NCBI RefSeq assembly: GCF_016056375.1
Contig: NZ_JAEDAE010000006.1
Span: 186,001-250,000, forward strand
Origin: Hymenobacter negativus
GTDB lineage: Bacteria > Bacteroidota > Bacteroidia > Cytophagales > Hymenobacteraceae
Direction of reading: 5' to 3'
DNA length: 64,000 bases
Every line of letters begins with the position of its first letter. Within the stretch, counting starts at the first letter, position 1. Positions 16,710 through 25,500 of the stretch are shown here, piece by piece. The notes below the pieces were generated by a model that worked only from the letters and a program-made list of their open reading frames with translations, did no database searches and was not told the DNA's origin. Made by a program: the position numbers and the translations under genes.

Positions 16710-17120
16710 ATGCCCTCTCCCACCCCATCCGTCCGCCCCGACGACGCCCTGCGGGCTCTGCGCCCCCAAGTACCTGCCGAAACCACCGACGCCGAAGGCA
16801 CCGTGGGCGCCTTCCTTCACGCCACGCTGCGCCCGGTGCTCAAGCTGCAAAACGACCTGCTACTTGCCGTAGTGGCCGATTTTGTGCGCGACCACCACAT
16901 CAGCCTGCGGCCCACCGACCAGCATCACCAGCTCAGCGAACTATTAACCCGCAACACCAAGCTGCGCTACACCGTGGTGGGTCTGGTCAGCGGCCAGTTC
17001 ACTGCTGACGAGTATGCCTTCTACCGCCAGCACCGCGCCGAACTGAACCGCCGACTGCTGGAAATGGCCCTGCGCCGTGTGCTCGACCAGGCAGACTCGG
17101 TGGTGGCTTTGGTCGGTTAG
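16710..17120 (+). CDS. Conserved-looking hypothetical protein
   Basis: A 136-residue soluble protein, Arg- and Leu-rich and mainly helical (for example FLHATLRPVLKLQNDLLLAV). No membrane segment, signal or catalytic motif is recognised. It starts at an ATG 41 bases after the SPOUT methyltransferase gene and probably shares its mRNA. The end runs directly into a long inverted repeat. Codon use matches the core genome. Function unknown. Confidence 0.6.
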   Translation: MPSPTPSVRPDDALRALRPQVPAETTDAEGTVGAFLHATLRPVLKLQNDLLLAVVADFVRDHHISLRPTDQHHQLSELLTRNTKLRYTVVGLVSGQFTADEYAFYRQHRAELNRRLLEMALRRVLDQADSVVALVG

Positions 17121-17124
17121 CGAC

Positions 17125-17212
17125 TTCGCCGCAGAAGGCGCAAAAAGGGAGCGGAGGAATCGCAAAACGTTCTGCAATTCCTCCGCTCCCTTTTTGCGCC
17201 TTCTGCGGCGAA
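17125..17212. repeat. Long perfect inverted repeat (36-bp arms)
   Basis: Arms 17125-17160 and 17177-17212 are perfectly complementary over 36 bases with a 16-base spacer. The arms begin TTCGCCGCAGAAGGCGC. It fills the space between two convergent genes and would form a very stable hairpin in either transcript. Confidence 0.9.
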
Positions 17213-17215
17213 ATT

Positions 17216-17986
17216 CTAGTCGTACTGCGAATCGCGCAGGTGCACGGGCTTGGTTTTCTTGCGCAGGCGCAGGTTCAGCATTTCCACCGTCAGCGAGAAG
17301 GCCATGGCGAAGTAGAGGTAGCCTTTTTCGATTTCCTTGTGGGCGGCTTCCATCACCAGCATGAAACCAATCATGATGAGGAAGGACAGGGCCAGCATCT
17401 TGATGGTGGGGTTGTTGTTCACAAAGTTGGCCACCACCCCGCTGAAGCTTAGCATGATGCCCATGGCGCAAATTACGGCCGCAATCATCACCAGCACGTT
17501 GTCGACCAAACCCACGGCCGTGAGAATGGAGTCGAAGCTGAACACGATGTCAATCACCACGATTTGCAGGATGATGCTCATCATCGATGCGCCCTTGCCG
17601 CCCATGGTTTCTTCCTCTTCCTCGCCCTGCAGCTTGGTGTGAATCTCGGTGGTGCTCTTGTACATCAGGAACAGGCCACCGGCCAGCAGAATCAGGTCGC
17701 GCCCGGTCACGCCAAACGGCTGGTCAAGCCACGGGAAATCGGGTAGGTTGAACAGCGGGTTGCGCAGGCTCACAATCCAGGAAATACTCAGCAGCAGGCC
17801 TATGCGAAACAGCAGCGCCAGCAGCAGGCCAATGGTGCGGCCGCGCGCCTGTTGTTCTTTCGGCAGGCGGTTGACGACGATGGAAATGAAGATGATGTTG
17901 TCAATCCCCAGCACGATTTCCATAAACGTGAGGGTGAGCAAGCTAACCCAGGTAGCAGGGTGGGCAAAAGCCGAAAAATCGTACAT
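17216..17986 (-). CDS. TerC-family integral membrane protein
   Basis: A 256-residue membrane protein of the TerC/YkoY family. The hallmark N-terminal segment LTLTFMEIVLGIDNIIFISI carries acidic residues inside the membrane (Glu and Asp), and a matching second half has QIVVIDIVFSFDSILTAVGL. Seven to eight membrane helices are expected, with an acidic cytoplasmic loop (GEEEEETMGGKG) between the halves. The family is linked to metal-ion export, notably manganese, and to tellurite resistance. The gene stands alone, convergent with the hypothetical gene and separated from it by the long hairpin. No metal riboswitch was recognised upstream. Confidence 0.9.
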   Translation of the reverse strand: MYDFSAFAHPATWVSLLTLTFMEIVLGIDNIIFISIVVNRLPKEQQARGRTIGLLLALLFRIGLLLSISWIVSLRNPLFNLPDFPWLDQPFGVTGRDLILLAGGLFLMYKSTTEIHTKLQGEEEEETMGGKGASMMSIILQIVVIDIVFSFDSILTAVGLVDNVLVMIAAVICAMGIMLSFSGVVANFVNNNPTIKMLALSFLIMIGFMLVMEAAHKEIEKGYLYFAMAFSLTVEMLNLRLRKKTKPVHLRDSQYD

Positions 17987-18094
17987 TATGGTGGGAAGAA
18001 GGGGCAGGGTATACGGTATAAGGCAAATGGGCTGGAGTGAGAACGGACGCCACTGTCCCCTATTCCCTTGCCCATTTTTCTTATTCCCTTTTTT

Positions 18095-18586
18095 CTAGGA
18101 TTTCATGTTCACGAATTGCAGCGGCAGGCCGATGTCGGCCTTGCGGAGCACGGCAATGGCCGCCTGCAAGTCGTCGATTTTCTTGGACGTCACGCGCACT
18201 TGGTCGTCCTGCATCTGGGCTTCCACCTTCACCTTGGCGTCTTTGATGGCCTTGATGATTTTGCGGCCGAATTCTTTGTCCACCCCAGCGCGCACCTTGA
18301 TGGTTTTCTTGATGAGCTGGCCGCTGGGCTGCTCATCGGCCGTGAAGTCGAGGCTGGTGCCGTCAATGCCCTGCTTCACCACGCGGCCGAGCAGAATGTC
18401 TTCCAGGGCCTTGATGCGCATGGAGTTTTCCGACGACAGCAGAATGGTGTTTTCCTTTTTGTTGAGCTCGATGCCGCCCTTGGTGTCGCGCAGGTCGTAG
18501 CGGGTTGCGAGTTCTTTAATGGCCGTGTTTACCGCGTTTTCGAGGGTTTGCGGGTCAACTTTGCTCACGATGTCGAAAGATGCCAT
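18095..18586 (-). CDS. yajQ: YajQ-family nucleotide-binding protein
   Basis: A 163-residue protein of the YajQ (UPF0234) family, starting MASFDIVSKVDPQTLENAV and ending DIGLPLQFVNMKS. Both ends are characteristic, and the two ferredoxin-like halves have the usual length. Members bind nucleotides, and some bind cyclic di-GMP and act as transcription co-factors. An open frame reaches 30 codons further upstream, but homology and a promoter box at 18637-18644 support the ATG at 18586. It is a single-gene unit. Confidence 0.93.
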   Translation of the reverse strand: MASFDIVSKVDPQTLENAVNTAIKELATRYDLRDTKGGIELNKKENTILLSSENSMRIKALEDILLGRVVKQGIDGTSLDFTADEQPSGQLIKKTIKVRAGVDKEFGRKIIKAIKDAKVKVEAQMQDDQVRVTSKKIDDLQAAIAVLRKADIGLPLQFVNMKS

Positions 18587-18636
18587 GGCGGGATGGGATG
18601 TAGTTTTGAGAAGATAAACCGGGGCTGGCCGGGCCG

Positions 18637-18644
18637 TAAAGGTA
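18637..18644 (-). promoter_or_regulatory. Candidate -7 box (TACCTTTA) before yajQ
   Basis: One mismatch to TAnnTTTG on the minus strand, about 50 bases upstream of the yajQ ATG; it decides against the longer start. Confidence 0.45.
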
Positions 18645-18690
18645 ACAAGCCGCATCGGCCCTGCTTGCGCCCGCACTTCACGTTTCCCTC

Positions 18691-19149
18691 ATGAACCCAA
18701 CTGCCGCCGTTCACGCGCCCCGCACGCCCGCCGAGTGGGCCGCCTACTACCAGCTGCGCTACGCCGTGCTGCGCCAGCCCTGGCAGCAGCCCCCCGGCTC
18801 CGAGCGCGTGCCGGCCGACGACGAGCCCGGCACCATCCACGCCCTGCTGCTGGCCGAAACCGCCGGCCCGCCGGCCGCGCTGGCCGTGGGCATGCTTCAG
18901 CCCACCGGCAACGGGCAGGGCCAAATCCGCTTCATGGCCGTGGCACCGGCGGCAGCAGGCCAGGGCCTGGGCCAGCGTGTGGTAGCGTATCTGGAAGCGC
19001 AGGCGCGGGCGGCAGGCCTGCGCGAAATCGTGCTACACTCCCGCGATAAGGCCGTCGGGTTCTATGAAAAGCTGGGCTATACGGTAGTGGAGCCTTCGCA
19101 CCTGCTGTTTGGTGAAATCCAGCACTTCCTGATGCGGAAGCAGCTTTAG
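18691..19149 (+). CDS. GNAT-family N-acetyltransferase
   Basis: A 152-residue single-domain acetyltransferase. The acetyl-CoA loop is seen as IRFMAVAPAAAGQGLGQRVV (motif A), followed by the second-half features LHSRDKAVGFYEKLGYTVV, where the FYEKLGY stretch is motif B. The early WAAYYQLRYAVLRQPWQQP helix pair would shape the acceptor site. The acceptor is unknown. The gene overlaps the convergent Mpo1-like gene by four bases, stop to stop. Confidence 0.9.
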   Translation: MNPTAAVHAPRTPAEWAAYYQLRYAVLRQPWQQPPGSERVPADDEPGTIHALLLAETAGPPAALAVGMLQPTGNGQGQIRFMAVAPAAAGQGLGQRVVAYLEAQARAAGLREIVLHSRDKAVGFYEKLGYTVVEPSHLLFGEIQHFLMRKQL

Positions 19150-19451
19150 AACTTCTCGCGGCCGCGCCACAAGTCGAAGTACATCCGAAAATCGCCCAGC
19201 AGCGAATACCACGGGTGCTGAAACGTGGCCGGCCGGTTGTGCTCAACGAAGAAGTGACCCACCCAGGCAAAGCCGTAGGCCGCCACCACGCCGGCCGCCA
19301 GCCAGTTCCAGTTGCCGGTGCGCAGCAGCAGCGCCAGGCAGATGATGAACAGCGTGGTGCCCACAAAATGCAGCACCCGCGTGCCCCGCCGGCTGTGCTC
19401 GCGCAGGTAGCGGGGGTAAAACTCGGCAAACGTGAGCGGCTGCAAGGACAT
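19146..19451 (-). CDS. Mpo1-like (DUF962) membrane protein
   Basis: A 101-residue protein with one central hydrophobic region (about 27-62). The family signature is clear: FAEFYPRYLREHSRRGTRVL with the early histidine, HFVGTTLF, and GHFFVEHNRPATFQHPWYSL followed by LGDFRMYFD. The yeast relative Mpo1 is an iron-dependent dioxygenase that shortens 2-hydroxy fatty acids, and the conserved histidines seen here match its metal ligands. The bacterial function is not established. The ATG at 19451 begins the conserved part; the open frame extends far upstream but is not protein-like there. Confidence 0.88.
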   Translation of the reverse strand: MSLQPLTFAEFYPRYLREHSRRGTRVLHFVGTTLFIICLALLLRTGNWNWLAAGVVAAYGFAWVGHFFVEHNRPATFQHPWYSLLGDFRMYFDLWRGREKF

Positions 19452-19562
19452 GGTGGAAATCAAGCAAGAAGTGAAACCACGGCTTCTCAACGTTGAAAAT
19501 GCCGCCTTCAGCAAATGAAGCAATTTTTTCGGCAAACTTGCCAGGGCAATTCCCCCACCGCT

Positions 19563-20042
19563 ATGTCTGACAAAGCTCCACTCATCACCGACCTCGCCAC
19601 CATGGTGGCCGCCTACAACCAGATGAACCACTACGGCCGCGCCAACGGCATGGCACTGACGGTGAACACGCCTGGCCAGGCAGAATACCGCATGCGCATC
19701 CGCGACGAACACCTCTCCTCCCCCAACACCTGCCACGGCGGCGTGCTGGCCGGCCTCATGGACGCCGCCCTGGGTGCGGCCGCCCTCTCGCTGGCCTTCA
19801 CCAAAATGGAGCTGGTGTCCACCGTCGAGTTCAAGATGAATTACCTGCACGCCGTGCACCTAAATGATGAGCTGGTGGCGTGCGGCACCGTCGACCACAG
19901 TGGCAACTCGCTGGTGGTGAGCAGCTGCGTGGTCTACCGCGTGAAAGTGGGCCACGACGACGTGGCCGTGGCGCGCGGCCTGGGCACTTTCAACCGCTAC
20001 CCGGCCTCCAAGCGCGACTTCGCGCAGCTGCTGATGGGGTAG
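19563..20042 (+). CDS. PaaI-type hotdog thioesterase
   Basis: A 159-residue acyl-CoA thioesterase with the hotdog fold. The family core is seen as NTCHGGVLAGLMDAALGAAA, with the HGG turn and an acidic residue on the long helix, followed by beta strands (LVSTVEFKMNYLHAV; VACGTVDHSGNSLVVSSCVV). The ATG at 19563 gives MSDKAPLITDLATM; an in-frame ATG at 19515 would add 16 residues of low similarity. A strong terminator follows. The acyl substrate is unknown. Confidence 0.88.
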   Translation: MSDKAPLITDLATMVAAYNQMNHYGRANGMALTVNTPGQAEYRMRIRDEHLSSPNTCHGGVLAGLMDAALGAAALSLAFTKMELVSTVEFKMNYLHAVHLNDELVACGTVDHSGNSLVVSSCVVYRVKVGHDDVAVARGLGTFNRYPASKRDFAQLLMG

Positions 20043-20052
20043 GAATTATCAG

Positions 20053-20104
20053 TTAAGACAAAAGAAGCCCGCCAGAATCATCTGGCGGGCTTCTTTTGTC
20101 TTAA
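20053..20104. terminator. Very strong bidirectional terminator
   Basis: A 24-bp perfect stem (inner part AGCCCGCCAGA / TCTGGCGGGCT) with a four-base loop and A-rich/T-rich flanks, between the convergent thioesterase and NYN genes. Confidence 0.9.
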
Positions 20105-20117
20105 GTAGGTAGCTGAA

Positions 20118-21125
20118 TTACAGCTCGGCCGTGGCGTGTACACCTACGGGCTCGTACTCGTCGTCGCCGTCGGTCATTTGCGGAGCGGGCACTTTGCGCA
20201 CGTTGCGGGCGCAGTCCTCGTCGCGGTGGTTGCGGCCCACGGTGAATTCCACCCAGTCGCCTTCGCGCAGGTCGTTGAAATCACCCTCGGTCAGGTCGGC
20301 GTAGCTGAAGAACAGGTTGTTCGGGGGCATTACCACGAAGCCAAAGCCGTTTTTCAGGTTCTTGATGGTGCTCATGCCGAGCGTGCCCACGGGGCCGGCG
20401 GCGGTGGGGCCGGTGGGGCGGGCCAGCTTGGGCGCGGCAGCCGTGCTAGGCGCAAAAGCAGCCGGCTCGGCCTGGTTCACGAACATGGCTTCCACCACCT
20501 CGTCTTGCTGCTGCAGGCCGCGGTCAATCACGTCGTGCATGGCCACGGGGTAAGTCACCTGCTCCAGCAGCTGCTGCGAGGCGCGCGTCACGCGGGTTTC
20601 GCCCTTGAAGTCTTCGTATTTGAAGTCCCAGTTCAGCAGCATCACGCGGGTACCCACGGTGTTGAGCTTGCGGATGAGGGGCACGTAGTCGGAATCGCCG
20701 GCGATGAGCACGACCACATCGAGGGTTTTGTGCAGGGCCAGTTCGAGGGCTTCGAGGCTCAGCCACACATCGATGCCTTTTTCCTGGAGGCGGCCGTCGC
20801 GGGTTTTGAGGGCCATGTAGTGCGTCTGCACGCCCAGGTTCATCAGAATGTCGTCGAGCAGGCGGTCGTGGAACAGGCGGTCCTTGTCGCGGGCTTCGGT
20901 GGCCGAGAGGCGGCCGCGGAAAAAGTGGGCATCGGTGATTTGCGCCAGGCGCACATCTACGTCTTCTTCTTCAGCTACTTGGTGGCGAATGTACTCGTGC
21001 AGGCCTTCGAGGCTAATGCGGGCCTTGCGCTCGTGCTGGAAATAATAATAGTCGCTAATTTTTAAGAAATAGTTGCCGTCATAAAAGACACCAACCCGAA
21101 TCAAAGGGCTGTTCATCTGGTTCAT
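20118..21125 (-). CDS. NYN (PIN-like) nuclease with C-terminal cold-shock domain
   Basis: A 335-residue cytoplasmic protein. Residues about 10-180 form a NYN/LabA-type nuclease domain with the expected acidic residues: VGVFYDGNYF, KGIDVWLSLEALELAL and LIAGDSDYVPLIRKLN. After an Ala/Pro linker (about 220-250), the C-terminus is a cold-shock-type OB fold: STIKNLKNGFGFVVMPPNNL with FFSYADL and GDWVEFTVG, so it should bind single-stranded RNA or DNA. The combination suggests an RNA-binding endoribonuclease. A TAACTTTA box 14 bases upstream could be its -7 element. It is monocistronic. Target RNAs cannot be inferred. Confidence 0.88.
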   Translation of the reverse strand: MNQMNSPLIRVGVFYDGNYFLKISDYYYFQHERKARISLEGLHEYIRHQVAEEEDVDVRLAQITDAHFFRGRLSATEARDKDRLFHDRLLDDILMNLGVQTHYMALKTRDGRLQEKGIDVWLSLEALELALHKTLDVVVLIAGDSDYVPLIRKLNTVGTRVMLLNWDFKYEDFKGETRVTRASQQLLEQVTYPVAMHDVIDRGLQQQDEVVEAMFVNQAEPAAFAPSTAAAPKLARPTGPTAAGPVGTLGMSTIKNLKNGFGFVVMPPNNLFFSYADLTEGDFNDLREGDWVEFTVGRNHRDEDCARNVRKVPAPQMTDGDDEYEPVGVHATAEL

Positions 21126-21512
21126 GGGATGCGTTAAGTAAAGTTAGAGAAGTGTTTTGAGTGGGACTAAGGGTGTGAATCAAAGTAGAAACGCCGAAGC
21201 AACACGCGACGAATCATTCGTCGTCCGCTCCAGCTTTCAGTATAGTTCAGCAGAGAAACCCCGGGAAGGCCGGCCGCGCAAAGGCAGCAGCTTATTGGGA
21301 TAAAAATTTAGCGTAATTGATTTTTAAAGATGCCGGCTGGCGAAAACGATTGAAAACGCAGAATAATAACACGGTTCAATACTAAATCGACCCTAATTTA
21401 CCAGCATATCTGCTGCGAAGCTAACGGTATAAGCTGACTTATGCAACAGTGCCTGCAATCAGGCGGATGGCGTTTCTGGCGCCATAGCGCCAGCCAGCAG
21501 AGCTGTGCCGGG
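21126..21512. other. Intergenic spacer
   Basis: Nearly 390 bases without a gene between two minus-strand genes. It contains the promoter region of the NYN gene on its left and a small hairpin, CTGGCGC / GCGCCAG with a CATA loop, at 21476-21493, just after the YdjM-like gene. Nothing else is recognised. Confidence 0.5.
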
Positions 21513-22253
21513 CTAAAAGCCCATGTGCCCCACTACCAGCCCCAGCACCAGCAGCGCATACCCTACGCAAATGCCTACTTCCAGCACGTTGCCGCTGGCT
21601 GAGCCAGTGCTGATAAGCGGAACCTTAAAGGAGTATTCGGAGACGGGTAAAAACCACCGCACGCCCGATTTGGTGAGGGTATCGGCCACCAGATGCGAAG
21701 CGTAGCCGGTGCCCGCGTACAGGGCCACGCCGCGCCAGCCGAGGTGCTGGTCGGCGAGGTGGCCGATATAGGTCCAGAGCGCGGTGGCCCAGATGGTGTG
21801 CGTCCAGGAGCGGTGCGCGGTGAAGGGGGCCAGTGCCACGAAAGTGCCCAGCAGGCTCAGCCAGAGCTGCTCGGTGTAGAGGCCAGCCACCACCGTGCCA
21901 AGGCCCGTGAACAGCAGCGCCAGCCGCCGCGCCGAGCCGCCCTGCATGCCCACCCCAATCAGCCCAAAGGCCAGCGCCACCGTGTAGTAGAGACGCTGCT
22001 GGGCACTGGCCGACAGCTGCAGGTAGGCAAATGCCCCAATAAGCACGCCGGCCCCGACGAAGGCCCAGCGCACGAACTTCTGGGTGAAGCCGAGGCGCTT
22101 GCTGAGGCGGCTTTCGGGGTGGTCGAGGTCGGGGGCGAGGCTGGAAAAGCCAGCCAGCGCAATGCCGGCCAATGAAAACGGAATGCCCGGGGCCAGCCCG
22201 GCCACGGCCACGCCAGTGATGAGGCCGATGGCCAGGTGGGAAGAGCCGCGCAT
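21513..22253 (-). CDS. YdjM-like membrane-bound metal-dependent hydrolase
   Basis: A 246-residue membrane protein starting MRGSSHLAIGLITGVAVAGL. The family's histidine/aspartate sites are seen in order: the first His in SSHLAIG, SLAPDLDHPESRLS, HRSWTHTIW and HLVADTLTKSGVRWFLP, which would bind a metal at the membrane face. About seven hydrophobic helices are present. E. coli YdjM is LexA-controlled; no such link is visible here. The substrate is unknown. The ATG at 22253 fits homology, and the longer open frame upstream contains palindromic repeats. It diverges from mfd. Confidence 0.88.
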   Translation of the reverse strand: MRGSSHLAIGLITGVAVAGLAPGIPFSLAGIALAGFSSLAPDLDHPESRLSKRLGFTQKFVRWAFVGAGVLIGAFAYLQLSASAQQRLYYTVALAFGLIGVGMQGGSARRLALLFTGLGTVVAGLYTEQLWLSLLGTFVALAPFTAHRSWTHTIWATALWTYIGHLADQHLGWRGVALYAGTGYASHLVADTLTKSGVRWFLPVSEYSFKVPLISTGSASGNVLEVGICVGYALLVLGLVVGHMGF

Positions 22254-22275
22254 AGAAGTGCAAAAAGATAGGTAG

Positions 22276-22422
22276 GAACGCGCCCTGGCGCGTTCGGCGC
22301 CAGGGCGCGATAAGGAAACTGGCTGCAATTTGGCGCCGTGCTGGCGTAATACAGCCATGATGCGGGCCATATCTGACGCAGGCCATGCGCATTTCAACGA
22401 TTGAACGCGCCGTGGCGCGTTC
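22276..22422. repeat. Two copies of a GAACGCGCC palindrome between ydjM-like gene and mfd
   Basis: The palindrome GAACGCGCC-NT-GGCGCGTTC occurs at 22276-22295 and again at 22403-22422. The first copy also takes part in an alternative 13-bp perfect hairpin at 22279-22309. They lie in the divergent promoter region, so they may be operators or REP-like sequences. Confidence 0.75.
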
Positions 22423-22535
22423 CTACGGGCAGGCCCGGAAACCTTCGCCACCTTTGCCGTGTATTTACCCCGCTGCCCGACCGGATTTTTATCTGGCCGG
22501 GCTACTTCATTTGCCCTGTCTTAGCCCGATTTCTT

Positions 22536-25500
22536 GTGCAAGTAGCTGATTTTCTTCGCCTCTATCGCCTTTCCCCCGAACTGCAGGTGCTGGCCTCCCG
22601 CCTGCGCGGCGTAGCCAAGCCCGACCCTGGCAGCCTGCGCCTGCACCTGCGCGGCCTGGTGGGCAGCCAGGATGCCGTGGTGGCGGCAGCCGTGGCGCAC
22701 GCCCAGCACCCGCACGTGTTCATTATGCACGACAAGGACGAAGCGGCGTATTTCCTGTCCGATTTGCAGCACTTGCTGCCCGAAGGACCGGAGGTGCTGC
22801 TATTTCCCAGCTCGTATAAGCGTCCCTATCAGTTTGATGAGACGGAGAATGCAAATGTGCTGATGCGTGCCGAGGCGCTGAACCGCATCAACACCACGCG
22901 GGCGGCCAGCACGAGCAACAGCGTGTTTATCGTGACGTATCCGGAAGCGCTGACGGAGAAGGTAATTAACCGACAAAGCTTGGTTAAAAACACGTTCAAT
23001 GCCAAAGTGGGCGACAAGCTGGACGTGAATTTCCTAGGCGAATTGCTGGGCGAATACGATTTTGAGAAGACGGATTTTGTGTACGAGGCCGGGCAATATG
23101 CGGTGCGCGGTGGCATTGTGGACGTATTCAGCTACGCCAATGAATTGCCGTTTCGCCTCGAATTATTCGGCGATGAAATTGAGAGCATTCGGACGTTTAA
23201 TCCGGAGACGCAATTGTCGGTGGACCCGCGGCCGAGCATCAGCATTATCCCGAACGTGCAAACCAAAATGCTGACCGAAACCCGGGAGGCATTCTTCGAA
23301 TTTCTGCCCCGCACGGCCTGTATCTGGGTGAAAGACGTACGCCAGACCCTGGATGTGGTGACGGAATTATTCGAAAAAGCCGAAGCCAATTTTCAGCAGA
23401 TGCTGAGCGAAAGCGGCGGCATGCAAATCGTGAGCAAGCCCGGCGATTTATTTGAATCGGGCAAGAACTTTAAGAAGGTGCTGGATGAATTTGCGGTAGT
23501 TGAATTTGGCAAGCGCTTTCACTTCAAAAACGCCGAGACGTTCCAATTCACCGCCAAGCCGCAGCCGAGTTTCAACAAGGAATTCGAGCGCATGGTGAAA
23601 AATATCAAGGAAAACCAGCTGCGGAATTTTGTCACGATAATTACCGCCGATACTGTGCGACAAGCCGACCGGCTGCGCACGATATTCGATGAATTAGACA
23701 ACAACGTGCAATTTCAGCATTTGCTATTGGCGCTGCGCGAAGGCTATGTGGATGAGCAGCTTGAGTTGGCAGTTTACACCGACCACCAGCTATTTGAGCG
23801 ATACTACCGGGCGCAGGAAGCGCGGAAATTCTCGAAGAAAAAAGCGCTGACGTTGCGCGAATTAAAAACGCTGCAACCCGGTGATTACGTGACGCACCAG
23901 GATTATGGAATTGCGCGTTTTGCGGGGCTGACGCAGGTGGAGATAAACGGGCAGATTCAGGAAGCAATTCGGCTGGTTTACCGCGACGATGACTTGCTGA
24001 CGGTCAGCATTCACTCGCTGCACAAGATTGCCAAGTATAGCGGCGCGGAAGGCGCGCCGCCCACGATGAGCAAGCTGGGCTCGCCGGAGTGGGAGAACAA
24101 GAAGAAGTCGGTGAAGAAGAAGGTGAAGGACATTGCGGCCGACCTGATTCGCCTGTACGCCAAGCGCAAGACGGCGCCTGGCTTTGCGTTTTCGGTGGAT
24201 GGTTTCTTGCAGGCTGAGCTGGAATCGAGCTTCCTGTACGAGGATACGCCCGACCAGGCCAAGGCTACGGAGGACGTGAAAAACGACATGCAACAGCCCC
24301 ACCCCATGGACCGGTTGGTGTGCGGCGACGTGGGCTTTGGCAAGACCGAAGTGGCCATTCGGGCCGCCTTCAAGGCGGTGGCCGATGGCAAGCAGGCAGC
24401 TGTGCTGGTGCCTACTACCATTCTGGCCATGCAGCACTACAAAACCTTCCGCGACCGGCTGGCCACGCTGCCGGTAACGGTGGAATACATCAACCGCTTC
24501 AAATCAACCAAGCAGATTAAGGAGACGCTGCAGCGCGTGGCGGAGGGCAAAACCGATATTCTCATTGGCACGCACCGGCTTACCAATAAGGACATTAAGT
24601 TCAAGGACCTCGGCATTCTCATTATCGACGAAGAGCAGAAATTCGGCGTTAAGACCAAGGACAAGCTCAAGGAATTGAAGGTGAACGTGGACACGCTCAC
24701 GCTCTCGGCCACGCCCATTCCGCGCACGCTGCACTTCTCGCTGATGGGCGCGCGCGACTTGAGCGTGATTGCCACGCCGCCGCCCAACCGCCAGCCGGTG
24801 AATACGGAGCTGCACGTGTATGACGAGCTTTTGATTCGGGACGCGGTTTCGCGGGAGCTGAAGCGCGGCGGGCAGGTATTTTTCGTGCACAACCGCGTGA
24901 AGGACATTGAGGAAATGGCCGGCACGATTCTGCGGCTGGTACCGGATGCCAAAATCACCTTCGCCCACGGGCAGATGGACGGCGAGATGCTGGAAAAGCG
25001 CATGATGAAATTCGTGGAAGGCGAGTACGACGTGCTGGTGAGCACCAACATCATCGAATCGGGCCTCGACATTCCCAACGCCAACACCATTATTATCAAC
25101 CGCGCCCACCTGGCCGGCCTTTCAGATTTGCACCAGATGCGCGGCCGCGTGGGTCGTTCCAACCGCAAAGCTTACTGCTACTTGCTGACGCCGCCAGTGG
25201 CGCAGCTGCCGGCCGATGCCCGCAAGCGCCTGAGCACACTGGAGGAGTTTTCGGACCTCGGCGCGGGCTTCAACGTGGCCATGCGCGACCTGGATATTCG
25301 CGGCGCGGGCAACCTGCTGGGCGGCGAGCAGTCGGGCTTCATCAACGACCTGGGCTACGAAACCTACCACCAGATTCTGGACGAGGCGGTGACGGAGCTC
25401 AAGGAAACGGAATTCCGTGATTTGTTTTTGGGCGATGCGAATTCGCAGCAGCGGTTGCAGGCGGCGGCTGGCGCGGGCCGCGTGCAGGAATGCAACGTGG

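Noticed and set aside
20136..21065. Long open frame antisense to the NYN-cold-shock gene
   Set aside because: Composition (many His, Val, Gly, Ala) is that of a GC-rich antisense shadow; the opposite strand has clear domains.
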